A stretch of DNA of 64,000 bases from Arthrobacter sp. C2 (GTDB taxonomy: Bacteria; Actinomycetota; Actinomycetes; Actinomycetales; Micrococcaceae): positions 434,001 through 498,000 of the forward strand of contig CP042428.1 of NCBI GenBank assembly GCA_024207135.1. The letters run 5' to 3'. The translations under genes and the position numbers were made by a program. Under the pieces are notes generated by a model. The model searched no databases. It was not told the origin of the DNA and worked only from the letters and a program-made list of their open reading frames with translations. Within the stretch, counting starts at the first letter, position 1. Each line of letters opens with the position of its first letter. This document shows, piece by piece, positions 20,451 to 28,151 of this stretch.

Positions 20451-21107
20451 TCAGTGCCGTGGATGCGGCGGGCGCACAAGTGCGTCGGCCATGGACCGGG
20501 CCACGTAGCGGGCAAAGCGCTCGGTGCTCCATCCGCGCTGGAGCACCAGCAGTTCGTAGAGTTCCGGTGAGCTGTGCAGCCACATGACGTCGACCGCCTC
20601 GTCGAATCCCACATCCTCGCGGAGATACCCGCGCTCCTGCAGGAAGCGGGCGTTGTGTTCCATCCGTTGTAGGCGCTCGGCGTTGGTTCGCCTTTGGAGC
20701 TCGGCCATGTTTGCGTCGCTTGCCGCGGCGGAGCGCACCAGCAGCAGGATCGGGGTCAGGGATTCGGCGACCTCCGCGGTGAGCTCTCCCCAGGCGCGCA
20801 TCAGGGACTGCGCGTCGGCGGCGCTCGTGCGCATGGCATCGGAGCGGTCGAAGGCGGCCACCGGGCCGCTGCCTCGCAGCCCGCGTTCGTAGATGGCCCG
20901 CACCAGCCCGGGCTTGCCCCCGAAAGACTTGTAGATGGTCTCGACCGAGACCCGTGCGTCGGCGGCGATCCGCGCGATGGTGGTGCCCGGGTATCCGCGG
21001 GCCAGAAGCAGCTTCTGCGCAGCGTCGAGGGTCGCATCCCGGGTCTTTTGCGCGGCCGCGCGCCGGGAGGAGGAATCGTATCCGCGGGAGCTCTTGACTG
21101 TGGGCAT
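20451..21107 (-). CDS. TetR-family transcriptional regulator
   Basis: Probable repressor of the divergent SnoaL/NmrA pair. The N-terminal helix-turn-helix is clear (TTIARIAADARVSVETIYKSFGGKPGLVRAIY); the C-terminal ligand domain is not recognisable by subfamily. I prefer the ATG at 21107 (218 residues) to the ATG at 21119. A TTGATA-17-TACGAA promoter on this strand would start transcription right after the upstream ATG, and the 21107 ATG has a GGAA site at a suitable distance. Confidence 0.87.
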   Translation of the reverse strand: MPTVKSSRGYDSSSRRAAAQKTRDATLDAAQKLLLARGYPGTTIARIAADARVSVETIYKSFGGKPGLVRAIYERGLRGSGPVAAFDRSDAMRTSAADAQSLMRAWGELTAEVAESLTPILLLVRSAAASDANMAELQRRTNAERLQRMEHNARFLQERGYLREDVGFDEAVDVMWLHSSPELYELLVLQRGWSTERFARYVARSMADALVRPPHPRH

Positions 21108-21117
21108 TTTTGGTTCC

Positions 21118-21148
21118 ATACTTCGTATTGGTTACACCGAACTGTATC
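21118..21148. promoter_or_regulatory. Divergent promoter and probable TetR operator
   Basis: The 55-base gap between the TetR gene and the SnoaL gene holds ATAC-TTC-GTAT (21118-21128), a perfect short palindrome, and next to it GTTACA (21131-21136) facing TGTATC (21143-21148), an imperfect one. A minus-strand TTGATA-17-TACGAA promoter lies across both, so a bound repressor would block both directions. Confidence 0.5.
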
Positions 21149-21162
21149 AAATTGGAGTTACC

Positions 21163-21615
21163 ATGGTCGACCCTCCAGTATCTTCCCCCGAGGCGTTGCT
21201 GGCCCGTCTGGTGGACGCCGTCAACGCCCACGACCTCGACGCCCTCGTGGCCTGCTTCGCCCCCGGCTACCTTAACGAGACGCCCGCCCACCCCGCCCGC
21301 GGCTTCACCGGGGCCGGGCAGGTCCGAAGCAACTGGCAGCGGATGTTCACCGGGATCCCGGACCTGAAAGCCCGGGTCCTCGACCAATCCATCGACGGCG
21401 GGAGCGCCTGGACGGAGTGGGAGATCGGGGGCACCCGCCTCGACGGTGCACCGGTGCTGATGCGCGGGGTCATGATCTTCACCGTCAGCGACGGACTGCT
21501 GGCCGGCGTGCGGTTCTACCTGGAGCCGGTGGATGAAAACGGCGACGATGTCAACGCCGCCATCGAGGAAACAACGGGTGCCGCAGCAACGGCTCCGGAG
21601 AGGGATTTGCCATGA
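21163..21615 (+). CDS. SnoaL-like / NTF2-fold protein
   Basis: Small alpha+beta cone protein of 150 residues, of the SnoaL polyketide cyclase-like group, which includes many uncharacterised enzymes and binding proteins. Recognisable features are the N-terminal LVDAVNAHDLDALVACFAPGY helix pair and GFTGAGQVRSNWQRMFTGIPDL. The ATG at 21163 has a GGAG site 9 bases upstream. Its stop overlaps the next gene as ATGA, so both are probably one functional unit under TetR control. Substrate unknown. Confidence 0.83.
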   Translation: MVDPPVSSPEALLARLVDAVNAHDLDALVACFAPGYLNETPAHPARGFTGAGQVRSNWQRMFTGIPDLKARVLDQSIDGGSAWTEWEIGGTRLDGAPVLMRGVMIFTVSDGLLAGVRFYLEPVDENGDDVNAAIEETTGAAATAPERDLP

Positions 21616-22505
21616 TTCTGGTCATCGGAGCCACCGGGCAGCTCGGCGGGCTCATTGCGCGGCGGCTTTTGCTCCGCGGAGAAGCGGTGCGGGTGTTGGT
21701 GCGCGACCCGGCCGCGCCCGCGGCCCGCGCCTTGGTGAAAGCCGGCGCCGATCCCGTTCCCGGGGACCTGACGGACCCCGCATCCCTGCGGGCAGCCTGC
21801 GAATCGGTCCAAGGGATCGTCACGACCGCGAACTCGATGTCGCGCGGCGGGCCGGACACCATCGACTCGGTCGATCGACACGGCAATGCGAACCTCATCG
21901 ACGCCGCGACCGGAGCGGGCGTGGGTCGCTTCGTGTTCATCTCCGCGCTCGGCGCCGATCCGCACCATCCGATGCCGCTGTTGCAGGCCAAGGGCGAGAC
22001 CGAAGTGCGCCTGGGGCAAAGCACCCTGGACTGGACCGTCCTGCAACCGGACTTCTACATGGACATGCTGCCGATGGCGGTGATCGGCGCCCCGGCACTG
22101 TCCGGCGGAACCGTCACGCTGGTGGGAGAGGGCCGGCGGCGGCACTCGATCATCGCCATGAAGGACGTCGCCGACTATGCGGTTGCGGCGTTGCACAGCG
22201 ATGGCGCCATCGGGAAGGTGCTGCAGCTCGGCGGTCCCGAGGCGGTGTCGTGGCGCGATGTCCTCAAGGCCTTCGAGCGGCATCTCGGGCGGAAAATCCC
22301 GGTTGGCTTTGTCGCGCCCGGGCAGCCCATTGACTCGATGCCCGAGATGCTTGCCGGGCTGCTCGCCGCGCTGGAGACCTACGATTCCCCGCTGGATTCC
22401 AGCGGGCTGGCCCGGCGGTACTCGGTGGTACCGACATCGCTTGATGACTTCGTGCACGGCGTCGTCGAGGCGGCGGGAGAGAGTGAACGGGCGCGAACGG
22501 CCTGA
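21612..22505 (+). CDS. NmrA-like NAD(P)-binding protein
   Basis: Atypical short-chain dehydrogenase of the NmrA/HSCARG group, 297 residues. The Rossmann motif is GATGQLGG (residues 6-13). The usual catalytic Tyr-x-x-x-Lys is not evident, which fits an NAD(P)-sensing or quinone oxidoreductase-like role. It is translationally coupled to the SnoaL-like gene. The pair resembles detoxification cassettes controlled by TetR proteins, but the inducer cannot be read from the sequence. Confidence 0.85.
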   Translation: MILVIGATGQLGGLIARRLLLRGEAVRVLVRDPAAPAARALVKAGADPVPGDLTDPASLRAACESVQGIVTTANSMSRGGPDTIDSVDRHGNANLIDAATGAGVGRFVFISALGADPHHPMPLLQAKGETEVRLGQSTLDWTVLQPDFYMDMLPMAVIGAPALSGGTVTLVGEGRRRHSIIAMKDVADYAVAALHSDGAIGKVLQLGGPEAVSWRDVLKAFERHLGRKIPVGFVAPGQPIDSMPEMLAGLLAALETYDSPLDSSGLARRYSVVPTSLDDFVHGVVEAAGESERARTA

Positions 22506-22546
22506 TCCCGCGGGCGGGAACCGAGTGCGTGGTCGCCGGGCCGTGG

Positions 22547-23173
22547 CTAGTTGCGCTCCATGATGCCGCGGGCCGCCAGCGCGTCGGCGGTGCGCTGGGC
22601 GTAGGCCACGGTGTTGATGACCACCGGTGCGGCCAGCGTCGCGGGGTTGCGGCCGATGCCGCGCGCCTTGGCGGCGTCTGAAAGCTCCTGCACCGAGGTG
22701 GCGATCGCCGGGATGCTGCGCAGCATCAGCGCCACGGCCAGGGCGACGGTGGCAGGGTTCCCGCCGAGCAGCCGCACCGGGGCCGCCGCGCGCTCCAGCC
22801 CGTCGAGCAGGGCCGCCTGGGTGGTGGTCAGCAGCACCAGGCGCCCGCACTGGATGACCGCGAGCATCCCGGACACCAGGGTCAGGGCGAAAAGCGGGGA
22901 GTTGATGATCGACTGGTGGATCCCCAGGATCGCGAAGATCCACCACAGCTGGCGCAGCGGGGCGGCCCAGGCGCGCAGCACCCGGGGTCCGGCCAGGGCG
23001 AAGAGGCCCGTGCCCAGCGCGAGCGCGCCCAGGCCCACGGCGGGGATGCGCCAGATGAGCACCGCGGCCCCGACGGCCAGCACCACCAGGTACTTGGCGG
23101 CCAGCGGGGCGCGGTGCACGATGCTGGTCCCGGGCAGGTAGTGGCCCAGCAGCATCTGGTGCGCGGCGCTCAC
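22547..23173 (-). CDS. bioN: ECF transporter T component, biotin system
   Basis: Energy-coupling transmembrane protein of the biotin ECF transporter, 208 residues with several hydrophobic segments. The two Ala-Arg-Gly coupling motifs that contact the ATPase appear as AAKARGIG and ALAARGIM in the C-terminal half. The GTG start at 23173 overlaps the bioM stop (GTGA). Last gene of bioY-bioM-bioN. The long frame upstream of the start is a shadow of bioM. Confidence 0.9.
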   Translation of the reverse strand: MSAAHQMLLGHYLPGTSIVHRAPLAAKYLVVLAVGAAVLIWRIPAVGLGALALGTGLFALAGPRVLRAWAAPLRQLWWIFAILGIHQSIINSPLFALTLVSGMLAVIQCGRLVLLTTTQAALLDGLERAAAPVRLLGGNPATVALAVALMLRSIPAIATSVQELSDAAKARGIGRNPATLAAPVVINTVAYAQRTADALAARGIMERN

Positions 23174-23883
23174 GAGGCCGGGCTTCCCTGCCGGACCAGC
23201 CGGCGGTAGGCTGCCACGGCCTCGGGGGCCGGGCCGTCGAAGGCGATCTTCCCGCCGGCGACCAGCAGCGCGCGGTCGGCGGCCGCGGCGAAGTCCAGGT
23301 CGTGGGTCGCGTAGATGACCTGCTGGTCCAGGGCGCCCAGCGTCGCCTGGAGCAGTTCGTTGTTGGCCAAATCCAGCAGCGTGGTCGGCTCGTCGGCCAC
23401 CAGGATGTCCTGTCCGGCGGCCAGCACGCTGCACAGCGCCACCAGCTGCCGCTCGCCCCCGGAGAGGTCGTAGATGCTGCGCTGGGCCAGGTGGTCCAGG
23501 CCCAGCGCTGCCAGCGCGCGAAGGGCGGCGGCGGCCCGGGCGCCGCGGTCCCTGTGGCTGGCCTTGAGCGAGAGCTCGACGTCCTCGGAGACGATGGGCA
23601 TCACCAGCTGCGAGAGCGGGTCGGTGAACAGGAAGCCCACGCGTTGGCGCACGGACTTGGCCTGGCGCACGGTGTCGAAGCCGTGGACCGCGACCGAGCC
23701 CGTCGAGGGGGACACCAGCCCGTTGAGCATGCGCAGCAGCGTGGATTTTCCCGACCCGTTGGCGCCGATCACGGCGATGCGCCGCTCGGCCAGTTCCAGG
23801 GTGCACGGTTCCAGGACGGTGCGCCCCTGCCGGGTCGGGTCGTCGGCGGGCAGGATCAGCCCGGCATTGTTGAATCGGATCAC
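23170..23883 (-). CDS. bioM: ECF transporter ATPase, biotin system
   Basis: Cytoplasmic ATPase (CbiO-like) powering the biotin ECF transporter. The 237-residue protein has Walker A GANGSGKST near residue 40, the Q-loop in DPLSQLVMP, the signature LSGGERQ and Walker B ILVADEPTTLLD. It overlaps bioN and lies 53 bases after bioY. Confidence 0.92.
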   Translation of the reverse strand: MIRFNNAGLILPADDPTRQGRTVLEPCTLELAERRIAVIGANGSGKSTLLRMLNGLVSPSTGSVAVHGFDTVRQAKSVRQRVGFLFTDPLSQLVMPIVSEDVELSLKASHRDRGARAAAALRALAALGLDHLAQRSIYDLSGGERQLVALCSVLAAGQDILVADEPTTLLDLANNELLQATLGALDQQVIYATHDLDFAAAADRALLVAGGKIAFDGPAPEAVAAYRRLVRQGSPAS

Positions 23884-23936
23884 GCTTAACGGTATTCCCT
23901 GCTGGTGTCGTGGATCGAATCCGGCTGCGGCCGGAG

Positions 23937-24551
23937 CTAGGCCTGGAAGCGGCGGGCCGCGAAGGCGGGGAAGGCCTTGAAGACGCTGACGGCGATGGCC
24001 GCGGCCAGCAGGTTCTTCACCACGTCCCCCGGCCAGTAGGCCATGTCCAGGACGAAGGCCTGGCCCAGCGGGATCTGCGCGTTCAGGCTCATGCCCAGGA
24101 TGCCCAGCGGGTGCACGACGAGGATCGAGCCGGCCAGCCCGGCCAGGAACAGCCAGGCGAAGCGGCGCCTGCGGGCGACCTTGCGCAGCACCAGCGTGGC
24201 CAGTGCGCCGGTCACCAGGGCGGCAACGGGGAAGGAAAGCAGGTAGCCGGCGCTCGGGGCGGCCAGCGACCCCAGGCCGCCGGAAAACTTGGCGAAGATC
24301 GGCACCCCGGCCAGCCCCACCACCAGGTAGAGGGCGACGGCCGAGCCGCCGCGCTTGGAGCCCAGGATCATGGCGGTGAGTGCCACGCCCATGGTCTGCA
24401 GCGTGATCGGCACGCCCAGGGCGCCCACCGGAACGGCCGGGACCAGGGTGAGCACCGCGATGAGCGCGGCGAAGACGGAGACCAGGGCGAGGTCGCGGGC
24501 CCCGATCCGGGCGGGGGAGTGCGCCTCGAGGCGCGGGCCGGTGGTGCTCAT
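23937..24551 (-). CDS. bioY: Biotin-binding S component BioY
   Basis: Substrate-binding membrane subunit for biotin uptake, 204 residues with six hydrophobic segments. Family signatures include VGALGVPITLQTMGVAL, the GGLGSLAAPSAGYLLSFP segment and the C-terminal WPGDVVKNLLAA. The ATG at 24551 has an AGGA site; upstream in-frame ATGs at 24659 and 24695 would run across the operator. A perfect palindrome lies 78-92 bases upstream, in the expected place for biotin-responsive repression. Confidence 0.95.
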   Translation of the reverse strand: MSTTGPRLEAHSPARIGARDLALVSVFAALIAVLTLVPAVPVGALGVPITLQTMGVALTAMILGSKRGGSAVALYLVVGLAGVPIFAKFSGGLGSLAAPSAGYLLSFPVAALVTGALATLVLRKVARRRRFAWLFLAGLAGSILVVHPLGILGMSLNAQIPLGQAFVLDMAYWPGDVVKNLLAAAIAVSVFKAFPAFAARRFQA

Positions 24552-24628
24552 GTCTGGGTGTTCCTGTCGGTTCGTGAAGTTGGCGGCGTCGTGGACGGGC
24601 CGCGCGGCTGCGTTACCGAAAACAATAC

Positions 24629-24643
24629 TTGAACACCGTTCAA
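24629..24643 (-). promoter_or_regulatory. Candidate BioQ-type operator upstream of bioY
   Basis: Perfect palindrome TTGAAC-ACC-GTTCAA. It closely matches the TGAAC-N3-GTTxA inverted repeat I recall as the site of the TetR-type biotin repressor BioQ in corynebacteria and mycobacteria. On the bioY strand a TATTGT -10 element (24627-24622) follows directly, so bound repressor would cover the core promoter. Confidence 0.7.
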
Positions 24644-24701
24644 AAGTCTTGGCCACCATGCCCGGGGCCTGGTCACCGGCCGCGGGCCGCGTCACAAACC
24701 G

Positions 24702-26156
24702 TCACTGCAGCATCGAGGTCAGCCGGGCGAGGTTGTCCAGCGCCCGCTCGCGCAACGGCCGGGCAAGCCATGGCCCGAGCTCAAGCTCCCGCGAGTTTTC
24801 GCGGTACCTGTCCTCCACCCGGAGCAGGTCCGCCAGCAGTTCCGGGCCGTGCAGCAGCACCGAGATCTCCATGTTCAACGAGAACGAACGCATGTCCATG
24901 TTCGAGGACCCGATGACGGCGACCTCGTCGTCGATGGAGAAGTGCTTGGCGTGCAGCACCTTCGGCGCGCGGTACAGGTAGATCCGCACCCCCGCCCGCA
25001 GCAGCGCCTCGTAGTAGGAACGCTGCGCATGGTAGACCATCGCCTGGTCGCCGATCTCCGAGACGAACAGCTCCACCGGCACCCCGCGCGCGGCGGTGGT
25101 GAGTATCGCCAGCAGGATCGACTCGTCCGGCACGAAGTAGGGGCTGGTGATGGAGACCCGCTTGGTGGCCTGGTGGATCATCATGGTGAAGAGCTTGAGG
25201 CTGTTGTCGTTCTCGAAGCTCGGCCCGCTGGGCAGCACCTGCGCGTCGATGAGCTCGGTGGCGCCCTCCAGCTCGATGGCGGTGGTGTCCAGGTCCAGCA
25301 GCTGGCCGGTCTCCGAGTACCAGTCGGTGATGAACACCGCGTCGAGCTCGCGCACCGCCGGGCCCTCGATGCGCATCATCAGCTCGTGCCAGGACAGGCC
25401 GCGCCGGATGTTCTTGGCCTTGTGGTAGCGCGGCTCGATCAGGTTCATCGACCCGGTGAAGCCCGTGGAGGAATCGACGACCAGGATCTTGCGGTGGTTG
25501 CGCAAATCCGGGCGCTGCCACTGCCCGCGCCAGGGGCGCAGCGGCAGCATGTGGTGCACCTGCGCGCCGATGGATTCCAGGAACGCGGTGGTTTCCCTCC
25601 GCCGCGGGTACATCAGCGAGGCCAGGTGGTCCAGCAGCACCCTGACCTCGACCCCGCGCCCGCGCGCCCGGGCCAGGGCCTCGAAGAAGGGCGCCGTCGC
25701 CTCGTCGTGCACCCCGATGTAGAACTGCACGTGCACCCGGTGCCGGGCCGCATCGATGGCCAGGGCCATCTGCGCGATCGTTCCGGCATAGTCGTCGTTG
25801 AGCGTGATCTTGTTCCCGCCCACCATCGGCAGCGCGCCCAGGGCCTTGTTCAGCGCGGTGGCCGGGGCCAGCCAGGCGGGCCAGTCCGGTTCGTGGCTGG
25901 TCAGCCAGGGGCCGCGCGTGCGCTCGAGGATCAGTTCGTTGACCTCGCGTTGCTTGGCCCGGCGGTGTGCCGGCAGGCGGCCGAAGCCGACGAGCAGGAA
26001 TGCGGCCGCGCCCAGGAAGGGGACGAACACGATCGCCATGACCCAGGCGATGGCCTCGGCCGGCTTGCGGTTGCGCGAGACCAGGATCGTCGCCAACAGG
26101 CCCAGGGCAACGTGCCCGGCTCCCAGGGCCAGTGCCCAGATGTCAAGATCGCTCAT
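24702..26156 (-). CDS. cls: Cardiolipin synthase (phospholipase D family)
   Basis: Membrane enzyme condensing phosphatidylglycerol into cardiolipin. The 484-residue protein begins with two transmembrane helices (about residues 6-28 and 35-58) and carries two HKD motifs. The second, HAKHFSIDD followed by GSSNMD, is canonical. The first reads HRKILVVD followed by GSMN, also canonical HxKxxxxD. Start ATG at 26156 begins MSDLDIWALAL directly at the membrane segment. Monocistronic, transcribed toward bioY. Confidence 0.93.
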   Translation of the reverse strand: MSDLDIWALALGAGHVALGLLATILVSRNRKPAEAIAWVMAIVFVPFLGAAAFLLVGFGRLPAHRRAKQREVNELILERTRGPWLTSHEPDWPAWLAPATALNKALGALPMVGGNKITLNDDYAGTIAQMALAIDAARHRVHVQFYIGVHDEATAPFFEALARARGRGVEVRVLLDHLASLMYPRRRETTAFLESIGAQVHHMLPLRPWRGQWQRPDLRNHRKILVVDSSTGFTGSMNLIEPRYHKAKNIRRGLSWHELMMRIEGPAVRELDAVFITDWYSETGQLLDLDTTAIELEGATELIDAQVLPSGPSFENDNSLKLFTMMIHQATKRVSITSPYFVPDESILLAILTTAARGVPVELFVSEIGDQAMVYHAQRSYYEALLRAGVRIYLYRAPKVLHAKHFSIDDEVAVIGSSNMDMRSFSLNMEISVLLHGPELLADLLRVEDRYRENSRELELGPWLARPLRERALDNLARLTSMLQ

Positions 26157-26278
26157 GTGCCCTTTCGCAAGCCGCGGGTCCGGCGCACATCGCCGGGTTG
26201 TCACTGCCGACTCTAGGCGATGCTCCCCCGACCGGCAGCCTTTGGCGCGGCAGGGGTGGAAGAAGGCAGAATGGAGCG

Positions 26279-26758
26279 ATGGACACGGGAGAAAACGCGG
26301 CGCAGGACCTCAGCGTGGGCCAGGTGGCGGCCCGCTCCGGTGTCGCGGTCTCGGCACTGCACTACTACGAGCGGGAGGGACTGATCTCCTCCCGGCGCAC
26401 CACCGGGAACCAACGCAGGTTCGACCGCGGCGTGCTGCGGCGCGTTGCAGTGATCCGCGCGGCCCAGCGCGCCGGCATCCCGCTGCGCTCCATTGCCGAA
26501 ATCTTTGCCGGGCTTCCGGCCGACGGGACCCCGCGCAAGGAGGACTGGCAGGCGGTCTCCGCGGCCTGGCGCGAGGACCTGCAGGAGCGGATCCACCAGT
26601 TGCAGTCGTTGCGCGACGGACTCGGCGGATGCATCGGCTGCGGCTGCCTGTCGCTGGCCGAATGCGGATTCGTGAACCCCAACGACAAGCTGGCCGACGA
26701 CCGCGGCGGTGCCCTGTTGTTCCGGGACGACACCGAATTTGACCTCAACCAAGGTTGA
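26279..26758 (+). CDS. soxR: Redox-sensitive transcriptional activator SoxR
   Basis: MerR-family sensor with a [2Fe-2S] cluster that responds to redox-active compounds. The 159-residue protein has the MerR helix-turn-helix (VGQVAARSGVAVSALHYYEREGL) and the diagnostic cysteines Cys118, Cys121, Cys123 and Cys129 in C-I-G-C-G-C-L-S-L-A-E-C. The last codons form half of a perfect SoxR box that belongs to the promoter of the next gene. The start ATG at 26279 was chosen because upstream codons do not match the family. Confidence 0.96.
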   Translation: MDTGENAAQDLSVGQVAARSGVAVSALHYYEREGLISSRRTTGNQRRFDRGVLRRVAVIRAAQRAGIPLRSIAEIFAGLPADGTPRKEDWQAVSAAWREDLQERIHQLQSLRDGLGGCIGCGCLSLAECGFVNPNDKLADDRGGALLFRDDTEFDLNQG

Positions 26759-26769
26759 GGTTCTAGCGT
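26739..26769 (+). promoter_or_regulatory. SoxR-controlled promoter (SoxR box, 19-bp spacer)
   Basis: A perfect palindrome ACCTCAACC-AA-GGTTGAGGT (26742-26761) overlaps the soxR stop codon. It lies between TTGACC (-35, 26739-26744) and TAGCGT (-10, 26764-26769), leaving a 19-base spacer. The long spacer with the operator inside it is the hallmark of MerR-type promoters, and the palindrome matches the known SoxR consensus CCTCAA-N6-TTGAGG. Confidence 0.88.
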
Positions 26770-26833
26770 GGGGAGCAAAGGACAGCCCGCGGCACCGCCA
26801 CGGGCCTCGTGATGAGAGGAACCTCCACCCGCC

Positions 26834-27352
26834 GTGCAGACCCAATTTCCGGCCGCCACCGTTGCGGAGCAATTTCGCCTTGCCTTCGGCAACCATCCCG
26901 CCGGCGTTGCCGTCGTGACCGCGGCCGGATCCCGCGGACCGGTCGGCATCACCGCCTCCTCGCTGATCTCCGTGTCGGCCGACCCCGCCTACCTGGCCTT
27001 CAACATCGCCCGCAGCTCCGGCGCCGCCGCGGCCATCCTGGGGTCCGGAACCATCGTCGTGCACCTGCTCACTGACCGCAACGCCGATGTCGCGGCGCTG
27101 TTCGCCGGTCCCGGGGAGGAACGCTTCGCGAGGCTGGCGGGGTGGGAACACCTGCCCACCGGCGAACCGCTGATCCACGGACTCGGAGTGGCCATGCGCT
27201 GCGAGATCGAGTCGCGGGTCCCCGCCGGCCCGGCAACCCTCGTGGTCGCCTCGGTCCTCGAGGTCATCGGCGGGCAATCCATGGCAGCGCCATTGGTCTA
27301 CCACCGGCGCGGCTACCACAGCATCGGTGAGCACTCACGCCTCACCGCTTGA
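26834..27352 (+). CDS. Flavin reductase-like FMN-binding protein
   Basis: Flavin reductase domain protein of 172 residues that probably reduces FMN or FAD with NAD(P)H or acts on a quinone-like substrate. Typical segments are NHPAGVAVVTAAGS and the GITASSLISVS block that binds flavin. The GTG start at 26834 follows a GAGAGGAAC site. It lies downstream of the SoxR promoter and is therefore the first SoxR target in the window; the sodA gene follows 56 bases later and may be read through. Confidence 0.87.
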   Translation: MQTQFPAATVAEQFRLAFGNHPAGVAVVTAAGSRGPVGITASSLISVSADPAYLAFNIARSSGAAAAILGSGTIVVHLLTDRNADVAALFAGPGEERFARLAGWEHLPTGEPLIHGLGVAMRCEIESRVPAGPATLVVASVLEVIGGQSMAAPLVYHRRGYHSIGEHSRLTA

Positions 27353-27408
27353 CCGGCTCCCGGAAAACCGGGCACCGGATCCCTGAACCACGAAAATGAG
27401 GAGTCATT

Positions 27409-28038
27409 TTGGCTATTTATACCTTGCCCGAGCTGCAGTACGACTACGCGGCCCTGGAGCCGAACATCTCGGCGCGGATCATGGAGCTGCACCACTCGAA
27501 GCACCACGCGGCCTATGTGGCCGGGGCGAACGCGGCCCTGGAGCAGTTGGCCGTGGCGCGGGAGAAGGGCGAGTTCGGGAATGTCCCGAAGTTGTCCAAG
27601 GACCTGGCGTTCCACCTGGGCGGGCACACGAACCACTCGATCTTCTGGAACAACCTGTCCCCGGAGGGCGGGGACAAGCCCGAGGGGGAGCTGGCCGCGG
27701 CGATCGACGACGCCTTTGGCTCGTTTGACGCGTTCCGTGCGCATTTCACGGCGGCGGCGATGAGCCTGCAGGGCTCGGGTTGGGCGTTGCTGGGCTTTGA
27801 GGGCCTCGGTGGCCAGTTGGTCATCGAGCAGCTGTACGACCAGCAGGGCAACGTGCCGGTGGCGACGACCCCGTTGTTGATGCTGGACATGTGGGAGCAC
27901 GCGTTCTACCTGGATTACGTGAATGTGAAGGCCGACTACGTGAAGGCGTTCTGGAACATCGTGAACTGGGCCGATGTCTCGGCGCGTTTCGAGGCGGCCC
28001 GCAAGGGTGCCGCGGCGCTGATCGTCCCGGGCAAGTAA
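27409..28038 (+). CDS. sodA: Superoxide dismutase (Fe/Mn family)
   Basis: Dismutates superoxide in the cytoplasm. The 209-residue protein has metal ligands His28, the [13 protein letters not shown] region, and Asp160 and His164 in [11 protein letters not shown]. The QQGN segment before this motif is closer to Mn-type than Fe-type enzymes, but metal use cannot be settled by eye. The start is a TTG at 27409 with a strong GAGGAG site. It follows soxR and the SoxR-type flavin reductase, which suggests a small oxidative-stress locus. Confidence 0.95.
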   Translation: MAIYTLPELQYDYAALEPNISARIMELHHSKHHAAYVAGANAALEQLAVAREKGEFGNVPKLSKDLAFHLGGHTNHSIFWNNLSPEGGDKPEGELAAAIDDAFGSFDAFRAHFTAAAMSLQGSGWALLGFEGLGGQLVIEQLYDQQGNVPVATTPLLMLDMWEHAFYLDYVNVKADYVKAFWNIVNWADVSARFEAARKGAAALIVPGK

Positions 28039-28058
28039 CAAAACCCGAAAAACACGCT

Positions 28059-28107
28059 GGGGCGGGTGTCGGCTCGGTCTGGAACCGAGTCGATACCCGC
28101 CCCTTTT
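28059..28107 (+). terminator. Terminator of sodA
   Basis: Long, slightly imperfect stem (GGGGCGGGT...GCTCGGT at 28059-28078 with its complement at 28084-28103) followed by TTTT. Confidence 0.85.
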
Positions 28108-28151
28108 CCGCGCTGTTGCCGGATCGCACCGCGGAGTGGCGCCGCGGCGGA

